A stretch of DNA of 17,500 nucleotides from Conus ventricosus (GCA_018398815.1 CM031609.1:32995324-33012823), one strand, 5' to 3'. Counted from the first letter of the stretch, positions 8,571 to 17,269 are shown. Notes: generated by a model not told the origin, from the sequence alone. Numbers and translations: made by a program.

Positions 8571-8858
8571 GCTCTCTTCTTCTTCTTCTTCTTCTTCTTC
8601 TTCTTCTTCTTCTTCTTCTTCGTCGTCGTCGTCGTCGTCGGCGTCGTCGTCGTCGTCGTTTCGTCTTCTTCTCTCTTCTTCTCTTCTTCTTCTTCTTCTT
8701 CTTCTTCTTCTTCTCTTCTTCTTCTTCTCTTCTTCTCCTTCATCTTCTTCATCTGCTTCTTCTTCTTCTTCTTCTTCTTCTTCTTCTTCTTCTTCTTCTT
8801 CTCTTCTTCTTCTTCTTCTTCTTCTTCTTCTTCTTCTTCTTCTTCTCTTCTTCTTCTT
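8571..8858. repeat. ~290-bp CTT polypyrimidine tract with internal (CGT)n
   Basis: Almost pure CTT/TCT repeats occupy 8571-8620 and 8666-8858. A CGT/CGG array (8621-8665) sits between them. Short TCTC interruptions recur (for example near 8671, 8713 and 8801). Poly-Ser, poly-Leu and poly-Phe frames are artefacts. Shorter T runs precede it at 8511-8520 and 8554-8565. Confidence 0.95.
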
Positions 8859-8897
8859 AACAGTGGGACACCCATCCTCCTATTTCTTCCCGCTGTC

Positions 8898-9147
8898 ATC
8901 CCCCCCCCCCCCCCCCGAAACTAACTCACATTCACCATGCATTGTCTGTGTGTGCTTTTTACAACAGAGGGACATTCACTTGCTGATCTTAGTGTTTTAA
9001 CGTTTGATGTAAAGCGTCTGGGTTTATTCGTGTCCTAATGTGTGGTGCACGGACACTTTCATTCTGCTATGTTTGCTCAGGGTATACTTTTAATCAAATG
9101 AAATACACATTCGCACCTCCTACCGTTACTCCCTCCCCCCCCCCCCC
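8898..9147. other. Unique sequence between two poly-C runs
   Basis: Poly-C runs of more than ten bases lie at about 8900-8916 and 9135-9147. The sequence between them is unique. It includes an acceptor-like TTTTTACAACAG ending near 8966 with only a 10-codon open frame after it. Confidence 0.55.
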
Positions 9148-9151
9148 TCAA

Positions 9152-9181
9152 TGTGTGTGTGTGTGTGTGTGTGTGCGTTCG

Positions 9182-9220
<39 letters not shown>

Positions 9221-9271
9221 ATGCATGCGTGCGTGCGCGCGTGCGCGCTCGCCCGTGTGTGTGTGTGTGAG

Positions 9272-9352
<81 letters not shown>

Positions 9353-9364
9353 GCGCGCGCGCGC

Positions 9365-9419
<55 letters not shown>

Positions 9420-9475
9420 TTGCGTTTGTGTCTGCGTGTGTGCTTGCGCGTGCGCACTCGCACGTATGATATGTG
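9152..9475. repeat. Long alternating purine-pyrimidine tract: (TG), (TGCG), (CG), (TG)
   Basis: In order: TG repeats (9152-9173), GTGC repeats (about 9181-9238), a GCGC patch, TG (9255-9268), GTGC repeats (9269-9349), GC repeats (9350-9365), and TG repeats (9366-9418). A degenerate TGCG tail runs to about 9475. Cys/Val/Arg/Ala or Thr/His frames across it are repeat artefacts. Confidence 0.95.
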
Positions 9476-9535
9476 TTGGCATATTTAAAAAAAAAATTGT
9501 AAAATTGACGGCAAACGTGAATTATGCCTCATAAT

Positions 9536-9580
9536 TTTTGTTTTGTTTTGTTTTATTTTGCTTTGCTTTGTTTTTGTTGT
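9536..9580. repeat. (TTTTG)n pentanucleotide tract
   Basis: TTTTG pentamers degenerate into CTTTG steps. The tract lies just upstream of an AACACAG acceptor-like site (ending 9587), so it could serve as a polypyrimidine-like lead-in. Confidence 0.8.
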
Positions 9581-9778
9581 AACACAGGAAGTGTCATTCA
9601 TGAGTGTATAATAAAGGTCACGGTTGACCTTTGACAAACACAGTAAACCTCCAGGTAAGAAGCTGTGAAAAAAAAAAAAAAAATGAAAATGGGAAAAAGA
9701 AGATGCATAATTCTACAAAGAAATTTTTTAAAATTTAGATTTAACTGAGGTTATTTCTTTGTTTTGTTCTCTTTTCAG

Positions 9779-10114
9779 GACCCCCCCCCCCCCCCTCCAA
9801 GTTCAGATGAAGGACAGATTATAACTTTTTCACTGACAGGAATAAAGGGAAAGGTAAAAATATCATATATATCTTGTAATTCAGCATGAGGTTGTGGAGA
9901 TAGTCAATAATTTTGTGTGGCAATGTTGATGGCGAACTGAAGAATAAAACCTGCTTTATAGGTCTGTGAAGACAAGGGCATTTTGTTTGCTGAAAAGATT
10001 TCTGATGGCACTGTTCAGGTCAACTTGTCAAAGAAGGAAAGTACTTGTGATTCCGTGAGGACCTGGGGAATCACTTTGTATGGAAAACAGACGTGCATGA
10101 TAACAATTATGTGA
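9779..10114 (+). CDS. Two probable 3'-terminal coding exons of an unrecognised gene (partial)
   Basis: Exon A is 9779-9853 (75 bp, 25 codons). It follows a strong acceptor with a T-rich tract ending TTTTCAG at 9778. It ends AAAG before the donor GTAAAAAT at 9854. The intron is 9854-9961 (108 bp) and ends TTTATAG. Exon B is 9962-10114 (50 codons plus TGA at 10112-10114). Both exons are in phase 0, so the frame runs through. Exon A begins with Asp and a proline run from a poly-C tract, then SSDEGQIITFSLTGIKGK. Exon B starts VCEDKGILFAEKISDG, contains Cys at codons 2, 29 and 45 and Trp at 35, and ends CMITIM. Composition is protein-like, alternating hydrophobic and polar as in beta strands. I do not recognise the family. 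ATTAAA-like sequence near 10138 could be a poly(A) signal. No upstream exon in phase is found: a possible exon at 9588-9654 has a stop in the needed frame. It may therefore be a fragment or a pseudogene. Confidence 0.45.
9854..9961 (+). other. Candidate 108-bp GT-AG intron
   Basis: The donor is AAG|GTAAAAAT and the acceptor is TTTATAG|GTC. The intron is AT-rich and short, which is plausible for many invertebrates, and contains stops in all frames. Its main support is that removing it joins two phase-0 open segments. The pyrimidine tract at its 3' end is weak (CCTGCTTTATAG). Confidence 0.4.
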
Positions 10115-10204
10115 AAAGGTATTTCATGTAAACCATTTAATTAAAAAAGAAGAAGCTGGTAATCGATCTGTTTGTCCATATCGTTGTATGTGTCAATATT
10201 GCAC

Positions 10205-10690
10205 GAGTTAAAAGTCTGATACGACGGCGGACGAATGGAATGAAGGTTGGATAAATTTACGGACAGATGTATTAATTGTAGGTCAGTGTATTGAAGTCTG
10301 GATGAATTGACAGATGAACTGATTGGCAGGGTGGTCGGATGAATTAATTGTTTTATACATGGATGGATAGATGGGCGAATGAATCAATGAATGGACTGAT
10401 TAACGGAAAGATGGATAGACTGATGACCTGAATGAACTGACAGATGGAACCGATTGACAGGGTGATCGGATGACTGATTAATCAATATCATTGACATATG
10501 GATGGATTGATGGGCGGATGAATTAATGAATGGATCGATCGACCGACAGATGGATAGATTGGTGACCTGAATGAATTGACAGATGGAACTGATTGACAGG
10601 GTGATCGGATGGGGTGATGATTGATGAATTTGTTGTTGAATTGATTGCAGGGTGAATGGATCGACTGAGGACTGGATGAATTGAAAGTTG
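10205..10690. repeat. Minisatellite block 2 (GATGAATTGACAG family) with ~135-bp higher-order units
   Basis: This is the same unit family as at 7422-8470, here richer in the GATTGACAGGGTGATCGGATG variant. That anchor recurs at 10321, 10452 and 10591, offsets of 131 and 139 bases. The GACCTGAATGAA marker at 10425 and 10564 confirms the 139-base step. No coding content. Confidence 0.87.
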
Positions 10691-10807
10691 AACTCTGTCA
10701 CGCTAAACTATCGTAAATTTTTGTTCTTACTGCTAATGTACTGGCGCACAACATTTCCCTATGTCAACCGTTAATGTTGTCGTGACTACTGGTATAATTA
10801 TTGACGA

Positions 10808-10810
<3 letters not shown>

Positions 10811-10864
<54 letters not shown>
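10811..10864. repeat. Pure (CT)27 microsatellite
   Basis: Fifty-four uninterrupted bases of CT. This is the purest dinucleotide array in the window, which suggests recent expansion. Confidence 0.97.
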
Positions 10865-10868
<4 letters not shown>

Positions 10869-10880
10869 AAAAGAAACACT

Positions 10881-10941
10881 TCCACCACCACCAAAACAAC
10901 AACAACAACAACAACAACAACAATAACAACAACAACAACAA
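10881..10941. repeat. (ACC)n to (AAC)n trinucleotide array
   Basis: Several ACC triplets followed by AAC triplets with one ATA interruption near 10922. A Thr-rich frame across it is an artefact. Confidence 0.95.
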
Positions 10942-11046
10942 CTGAATGTGTGCATATTGTTATAAACCATACATATATGTTCGCACCTTTCGAATTGTAC
11001 ACATTGCTGTCAGTTTAAGAAAACGTTTGGGACAAAATTGACTTTC

Positions 11047-11424
11047 AAACCGATTGACAGGGTGTCGGACGGATTGATGGTTTGAGGAATTTACAATTGA
11101 GCTGATAGCAGGATGGATGGACGGACCGAGGGCTGAATGAATGAAGAGATGAACTGACTGACAGTGTGTCCGGATGGAATGATGATCCGATGAATTTAGA
11201 GACGAACTGCTTGCAGGATGGATGGAGGGACTAATGATTGGACGAGTTGACAGATGGAGTGATTGACAGGGTTGACAGACAGATTGATGGATAGGAGAGA
11301 TGGGCTGATTGGCGGGGCGGATGGATGGACTGATGTTTGGGTAAATTGACGGACTATTAATTGATCGACAGTCGGTCGGATGGATTGACAGATAAAGGAA
11401 ATAACTGCGTGGTCGGATGGATTG
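11047..11424. repeat. Minisatellite block 3 (GATTGACAGGGTG family)
   Basis: Degenerate units with CGATTGACAGGGTGTCGGA, GGATGGATGGA and GATGAATTTA segments, continuing the family of the two earlier blocks. It is directly interrupted at 11425 by the LINE and resumes at 11977. Confidence 0.85.
11412..11424. repeat. Left copy of the 13-bp direct repeat flanking the LINE
   Basis: GTCGGATGGATTG abuts the 3' end of the minus-strand LINE. The identical 13-mer is at 11977-11989. Flanking bases differ on both sides, as expected for a target-site duplication. The motif itself also occurs in the minisatellite (for example near 11375), which slightly weakens the argument. Confidence 0.7.
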
Positions 11425-11976
11425 TTCTTCCTCGTTCGCTTCCCATTAGATGAGCAGCCCGGTGTCCTCGATGAAAGCTGCCGTCCACCGCAGCTCCTCC
11501 AGGGTGCCGTACAACTTGGCTTCCACTGCTGTCGATGTTGGCCAGTACTTCCTTCTGGATGCTGCATGCGTCATACAGTCTTGAAGGATGTGGTCTGTTG
11601 TCATTGGTCCCTCACCACAAGGGCACTCTCCACTCTGTCCAATGCCAAATTTTGTGTGCATGTGGTGGTGCAGGCGATTGTGTCCAGTCCTCAGGTGGAA
11701 GATCTTGACCTGTTCCCGTCGTCCCAGCAAATGGTATTTATCTTCTGGGTTGTGTTTGGGGTGCTGGAGGCGCCACTTTATTCCTTGCTGTGCCTTGATG
11801 ATTGTCTTGATTTCATCATATGACACCAGGTTGTTGGCCTGCTCCTTCTGTGCACCGTCTTTTGCCAGAATATCCGCTTTTTCGTTGCCTCCGATACCAC
11901 AGTGTGCTGGTACCCATTGTAGCACCACTTTCTCAACTCTGGCACTCAGGGCAACAAGGGCTGAAGTAAGATGGTT
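11425..11976 (-). mobile_element. 5'-truncated RNase H-bearing non-LTR retrotransposon (LINE)
   Basis: A 552-bp insertion is bounded exactly by a 13-bp direct repeat. On the minus strand it begins inside the RNase H coding region, reads through to a TAA stop (11443-11445), and ends 18 bases later in GAACGAGGAAGAA, a short A/G-rich tail in place of poly-A. Truncation at the 5' end with an intact 3' end is the usual result of target-primed reverse transcription. The uninterrupted frame and perfect duplication suggest a relatively recent insertion. Confidence 0.85.
11443..11976 (-). CDS. Partial LINE ORF2: RNase H C-terminus and Cys-rich tail
   Basis: There is no start codon: the frame enters from the truncated end with NHLTSALVALSARVEK, typical RNase H helix sequence. 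The RNase H signature WVPAHCGIGGNEKADILAK follows (codons ~19-37), with the conserved His and the final Asp that help bind catalytic metal in RNase HI. The earlier catalytic Asp/Glu residues are lost by truncation. Downstream is a Cys/His cluster, CPCGEGPMTTDHILQDC, matching the zinc-knuckle-like tail in many RNase H-bearing LINEs (I/R1-like groups; clade uncertain). It ends DTGLLI before TAA. About 177 codons remain of a protein normally near or above 1000. In the intact element this region would remove RNA from the RNA:DNA hybrid during retrotransposition. This copy cannot function alone. Confidence 0.85.
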
Positions 11977-12060
11977 GTCGGATGGATTGAGGGGTGGATG
12001 AATTGACGAGTGAATTGATTGACAGGCGGAGGGATGAATTGATGAATGGACGGATGAACT
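11977..12060. repeat. Minisatellite block 4, starting with the right 13-bp direct repeat
   Basis: GTCGGATGGATTG (11977-11989) is followed by GGATGAATTGACGAGTGAA, GATTGACAGG and GATGAATGGACGGATGAA. This resumes block 3 after the LINE and marks the end of this repeat family in the window. Confidence 0.82.
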
Positions 12061-12420
12061 ACTACATGTTAAATTACAATACTATGCCTCTCCGTACCTT
12101 ATCTTACCTTATTTAACCATGTTTACTTAACTTCACTTTCCTCTCTCTATTCTGCATTATCTGACTTTCCCATCTTTATGTTGGTTTACCTTATCATGAT
12201 TTATGCTCGCTTACCTCATTCCACCATCATTATGATACTATACCGCATTATGGTTATGTACTTGTACCGTGCTTCACCACAGTCATATGACCTTACCCTA
12301 CCATGCTTTATCTTATTTGACTTTACCACATTCACATTACCGCACCGTATCATGCTACATGACGTATTACTTTGGCATGTTTATTCTTGTTTCATCCGAT
12401 GATGTTTTTTAAATTTTTTT
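12061..12420. repeat. TTACC-rich degenerate transition zone
   Basis: No fixed period, but TTACC, CTTAT, TTATG and ACCAT words recur throughout (for example CCTTATCTTACCTTATTT near 12097). The same words make up the 46-bp satellite that begins at ~12421. It may be a very diverged edge of that satellite or the simple sequence it grew from. No gene. Confidence 0.5.
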
Positions 12421-12602
12421 TTTTATCTCACCTTACTTTGGTCTGTTTGGATTACTATCTGATTATGTTTAATCTGACCATACTTCGGTCTGTTTGGATT
12501 ACTATGTGATTATGTTTAATCTGACCTTACTTCGGTCTGTTTGGATTACTATGTGATTATGTTTAATCTTACCTTACTTTGGAATGTTTAGATTACTATT
12601 TG

Positions 12603-12750
12603 CACAGTGCAAAGAGTGGAATATTTTTAATGATATACTAGTTTATAAGTTGTTGCAATATGTGAATTTTGATAATGGCACCACAAACAAATTTTCCTTG
12701 TATTCTATGAGGACAAATAAAATATCGTGTATCGTGTATCGTGTATCGTG
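12603..12750 (+). mobile_element. Short retroelement-like insert with (TATCGTG)4 tail
   Basis: About 148 bp of non-satellite sequence interrupts a monomer. It starts CACAGTGCAAAGAGTGG and carries CTTGTATTCTATGAGG and then the poly(A)-signal-like GACAAATAAAATA. It ends in four perfect TATCGTG heptamers (12723-12750). The satellite then resumes with ATTATATTTTATC. A 3'-end-like block followed by a short tandem tail is typical of SINEs or truncated LINEs that end in microsatellite-like repeats. No long target duplication is apparent and no A/B box is seen, so the class is uncertain. Confidence 0.6.
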
Positions 12751-13079
12751 ATTATATTTTATCTGACCTTACTTTGGTCTGTTTAGATTGCTATTAAATA
12801 TATTTTATCTTAGCTTAATTTGGTCGGTTTAGATTACTATCTGATTATGTTTTATCTTACCTTACTTTGGTCTGTGGAGGTTACTATCTGATTATGTTTT
12901 ATCTTAGCTTACTTTGGTCTGTTTAGATTGCTATCAATTATGTTTTATCCTACCTTACTTCAGCCTGTTTAGATTGCTATCAATTATGTTTTATCTGACC
13001 TTACTTTGGTCTGTTTAGATTGCTATCAATTATGTTTTATCCTACCTTACTTTGGTCTGTTTAGATTGCTATCAATTAT

Positions 13080-15080
13080 GTTTTATCTTACCTTACTTTG
13101 GTCTGTTAAGATTGCTATTAATTATGTGTTATCTTGACCTTACTTTTGTCTGTTGAGATTACTATGTGATTATGTTTTATCTTAGCTTAATTTGGTCTGT
13201 TAAGTTACTACCTGATTATGTTTTATCTGATCTTACTTTGGTCTGTTTAGATTGCTATCAATTATGTTTTATCCTACCTTACTTTGGTCCGTTTAGATTG
13301 CTATCAATTATGTTTTATCTGACCTTATTTCGCTCTGTTTAAATTGCCATTAATTATGTTTTATCTTATCTTACTTCGGTCTGTTTTAGACTGCTACAAA
13401 TCATATTTTATCTGAGCTTACTTCGGTCTGTTTAGATTGCCATTAATTATGTTTTATATTACCTTACTTCGGTCTGTTTAGATTACTATGTGATTATGTT
13501 TTATCTTACCTTACATTGGTCTAGTCAGATTGCTATTAGTTATGTTTTATCTTACCTTACTTTGGTATGTTTAGATTACTATTAATTATGTTTTATCTTA
13601 CCTTACTTTGGTCTGTTGAGATTACTATGTGATTATGTTTTATCTTAGCTTAATTTGGTCTGTTAAGTTACTACCTGATTATGTTTTATCTGATCTTACT
13701 TTGGTCTGTTTAGATTGCTATCAATTATGTTTTATCCTACCTTACTTTGGTCTGTTTAGATTGCTATCAATTATGTTTTATCTGACCTTATTTCGCTCTG
13801 TTTAAATTGCCATTAATTATGTTTTATCTTACCTTACTCCGGTCTGTTTAGACTGCTTTTAATCATATTTCATCTGAGCTTACTTCAGTCTGTTTAGATT
13901 GCCATTAATAATTATGTTTTATCTTACCTTACTTCGGTCTGTTTAGATTACTATGTGATTATGTTTTATCTTACCTTACATTGGTCTAGTCAGATTGCTA
14001 TTAGTTATGTTTTATCTTACTTTACTTTGGTATGTTTAGATTACTATTAATTATGTTTTATCTTACCTTACTTTGGTCTGTTGAGATTACTATGTGATTA
14101 TGTTTTATCTTAGCTTAATTTGGTCTTGTTACGTTACTACCTGATTATGTTTTATCTGATCTTACTTTGGTCTGTTTAGATTGCTATAAATTATGTTTTA
14201 TCCTACCTTACTTTGGTCTGTTTAGATTGCTATCAATTATGTTTTATCTGACCTTATTTCGCTCTGTTTAAATTGCCATTAATTATGTTTTATCTTACCT
14301 TAGTTCGGTCTGTTTAGACTGCTATTAATCATATTTCATCTGAGCTTACTTCGGTCTGTTTAGATTGCCGTTAATAATTATGTTTTATCTTACCTTACTT
14401 CGGTCTGTTTAGATTATATGTGATTATGTTTTATCTTACCTTACATTGGTCTAGTCAGATTGCTATTAGTTATGTTTTATCTTACCTTACTTTAGTATGT
14501 TTAGATTACTATTTATTATGTTTTATCTTACCTTACTTTGGTCTGTTGAGATTACTATGTGATTATGTTTTATCTTAGCTTAATTTGGTCTGTTAAGGTA
14601 CTACCTGATTATGTTTTATCTGATCTTACTTTGGTCTGTTTAGATTGCTATCAATTATGTTTTATCCTACCTTACTTCGGTCTGTTTAGATTGCTATTAA
14701 TTATGTGATATCTGACCTTTCTTTGGTCTGATTTTAGATTACTATCTGATTATGTTTTCTCTTACCTTACTTTGGTCTGTTGAGATTGCTATTAATTATG
14801 TTTTATCTTACCTTACTTTGGTGTGTTTAGATTACTATAAGATTATGTTTTATCTTACCTTACTTTGGTCTGTTTAGATTGCTATTAATTATGTTTTATC
14901 TTACCTTACTTTAGTCTGTTTAGATTGCTATTAATTATGTTTTATCTCACCTTACTTCGGTCTGTTTAGATTACTATGTGATTATGTTTTTTTGTCTTAC
15001 CTTACATTGGTCTATTCAGATTGCTATTAGTTATGTTTTATCTTACCTTTCTTTGGTCTATTCAGATTGCTATTAGTTAT
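13080..15080. repeat. 2.0-kb satellite super-repeat, copy 1
   Basis: It contains four ~465-bp higher-order units, located by the marker CTTAGCTTAATTTGG at 13181, 13644, 14109 and 14574, plus a longer tail (to ~15080) that includes a distinctive T-run variant TATGTTTTTTTGTC. Each ~465-bp unit is about ten monomers. Boundaries are approximate because the array is continuous. Confidence 0.85.
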
Positions 15081-17118
15081 GTTTTATCTTACCTTACTTT
15101 GGTCTGTTTAGATTGCTATTAATTATGTGTTATCTTGACCTTACTTTTGTCTGTTGAGATTACTATGTGATTATGTTTTATCTTAGCTTAATTTGGTCTG
15201 TTAAGTTACTACCTGATTATGTTTTATCTGATCTTACTTTGGTCTGTTTAGATTGCTATCAATTATGTTTTATCCTACCTTACTTTGGTCTGTTTAGATT
15301 GCTATCAATTATGTTTTATCTGACCTTATTTCGCTCTGTTTAAATTGCCATTAATTATGTTTTATCTTATCTTACTTCGGTCTGTTTAGACTGCTATTAA
15401 TCATATTTTATCTGAGCTTACTTCGGTCTGTTTAGATTGCCATTAATTATGTTTTATATTACCTTACTTCGGTCTGTTTAGATTACTATGTGATTATGTT
15501 TTATCTTACCTTACATTGGTCTAGTCAGATTGCTATTAGTTATGTTTTATCTTACCTTACTTTGGTATGTTTAGATTACTATTAATTATGTTTTATCTTA
15601 CCTTACTTTGGTCTGTTGAGATTACTATGTGATTATGTTTTATCTTAGCTTAATTTGGTCTGTTAAGTTACTACCTGATTATGTTTTATCTGATCTTACT
15701 TTGGTCTGTTTAGATTGCTATCAATTATGTTTTATCCTACCTTACTTTGGTCTGTTTAGATTGCTATCAATTATGTTTTATCTGACCTTATTTCGCTCTG
15801 TTTAAATTGCCATTAATTATGTTTTATCTTACCTTACTCCGGTCTGTTTAGACTGCTTTTAATCATATTTCATCTGAGCTTACTTCGGTCTGTTTAGATT
15901 GCCATTAATAATTATGTTTTATCTTACCTTACTTCGGTCTGTTTAGATTACTATGTGATTATGTTTTATCTTACCTTACATTGGTCTAGTCAGATTGCTA
16001 TTAGTTATGTTTTATCTTACTTTACTTTGGTATGTTTAGATTACTATTAATTATGTTTTATCTTACCTTACTTTGGTCTGTTGAGATTACTATGTGATTA
16101 TGTGTTATCTTAGCTTAATTTGGTCTGTTAAGTTACTACCTGATTATGTTTTATCTGATCTTACTTTGGTCTGTTTAGATTGCTATCAATTATGTTTTAT
16201 CCTACCTTACTTTGGTCTGTTTAGATTGCTATCAATTATGTTTTATCTGACCTTATTTCGCTCTGTTTAAATTGCCATTAATTATGTTTTATCTTACCTT
16301 ACTTCGGTCTGTTTAGACTACTTTTAATCATATTTCATCTGAGCTTTCTTCGGTCTGTTTAGATTGCCGTTAATAATTATGTTTTATCTTACCTTACTTC
16401 GGTCTGTTTAGATTACTATGTGATTATGTTTTATCTTACCTTACATTGGTCTAGTCAGATTGCTATTAGTTATGTTTTATCTTACCTTACTTTAGTAGTA
16501 TGTTTAGATTACTATTTATTATGTTTTATCTTACCTTACTTTGGTCTGTTGAGATTACTATGTGATTATGTTTTATCTTAGCTTAATTTGGTCTGTTAAG
16601 GTACTACCTGATTATGTTTTATCTGATCTTACTTTGGTCTGTTTAGATTGCTATCAATTATGTTTTATCCTACCTTACTTCGGTCTGTTTAGATTGCTAT
16701 TAATTATGTGTTATCTGACCTTTCTTTGGTCTGATTTTAGATTACTATCTGATTATGTTTTCTCTTACCTTACTTTGGTCTGTTGAGATTGCTATTAATT
16801 ATGTTTTATCTTACCTTACTTTGGTATGTTTAGATTACTATCAGATTATGTTTTATCTTACCTTACTTTGGTCTGTTTAGATTGCTATTAATTATGTTTT
16901 ATCTTACCTTACTTTGGTCTGTTTAGATTGCTATTAATTATGTTTTATCTCACCTTACTTCGGTCTGTTTAGATTACTATGTGATTATGTTTTTTTGTCT
17001 TACCTTACATTGGTCTATTCAGATTGCTATTAGTTATGTTTTATCTTACCTTTCTTTGGTCTATTCAGATTGCTATTAGTTATGTTTTATCTTACCTTAC
17101 TTTGGTCTGTTTAGATTA
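15081..17118. repeat. 2.0-kb satellite super-repeat, copy 2
   Basis: The same marker recurs at 15182, 15644, 16109 and 16577, that is 2001, 2000, 2000 and 2003 bases after its copy-1 partners. Each copy-2 unit shares private variants with the matching copy-1 unit. Examples are TTAAGGTACTACC in the fourth, GCCGTTAATAATT in the third, and CTGCTTTTAATC in the second. The TATGTTTTTTTGTC variant recurs near 16987. The match fades around 17118. Confidence 0.85.
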
Positions 17119-17269
17119 CTATTATTTATGTTTTATCTCACCTTACTTTGGTCTGTTTAGATTGCGATGTAATTATGTTTTATCTTACCTTACTTCCATC
17201 TGTTTAGATTACTATCTAATTATGTTTTACTTTACCGTACTTTGGTCTGTTTAGATTGCTATAAATTAT

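Larger units (their letters stand above)
10681..11048. mobile_element. 368-bp interruption of the minisatellite with weak terminal inverted repeats
   Basis: TTGAAAGT at 10681-10688 is matched by its reverse complement ACTTTCAA at 11041-11048, and the inverse match continues imperfectly inward to TGTC/GACA. Inside are (CT)27 (10811-10864) and an ACC to AAC array (10881-10941). Minisatellite units lie on both sides, so the segment looks inserted. No clear target duplication is seen, and the 8-bp perfect arm is short, so a MITE identity is tentative. Confidence 0.35.

Noticed and set aside
8438..9000. Poly-Ser, poly-Leu, poly-Arg and poly-Phe frames of 126-176 codons
   Set aside because: They are direct translations of the CTT and CGT arrays.
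9038..9534. Frames rich in Cys-Val-Arg-Ala or Thr-His-Ala-Arg repeats
   Set aside because: They are direct translations of TG/TGCG/CG repeats, open on both strands simultaneously.
11422..12001. Plus-strand frames of 133-137 codons opposite the LINE
   Set aside because: They are antisense shadows of the RNase H reading frame, which has recognisable family motifs on the minus strand.
16562..17254. Two ~75-codon Leu/Tyr-rich repeat-protein-like frames in the satellite
   Set aside because: The 46-bp unit is not a multiple of three, so the same DNA is read in rotating frames. Equivalent frames appear and break with single-base variants, with no sign of selection.
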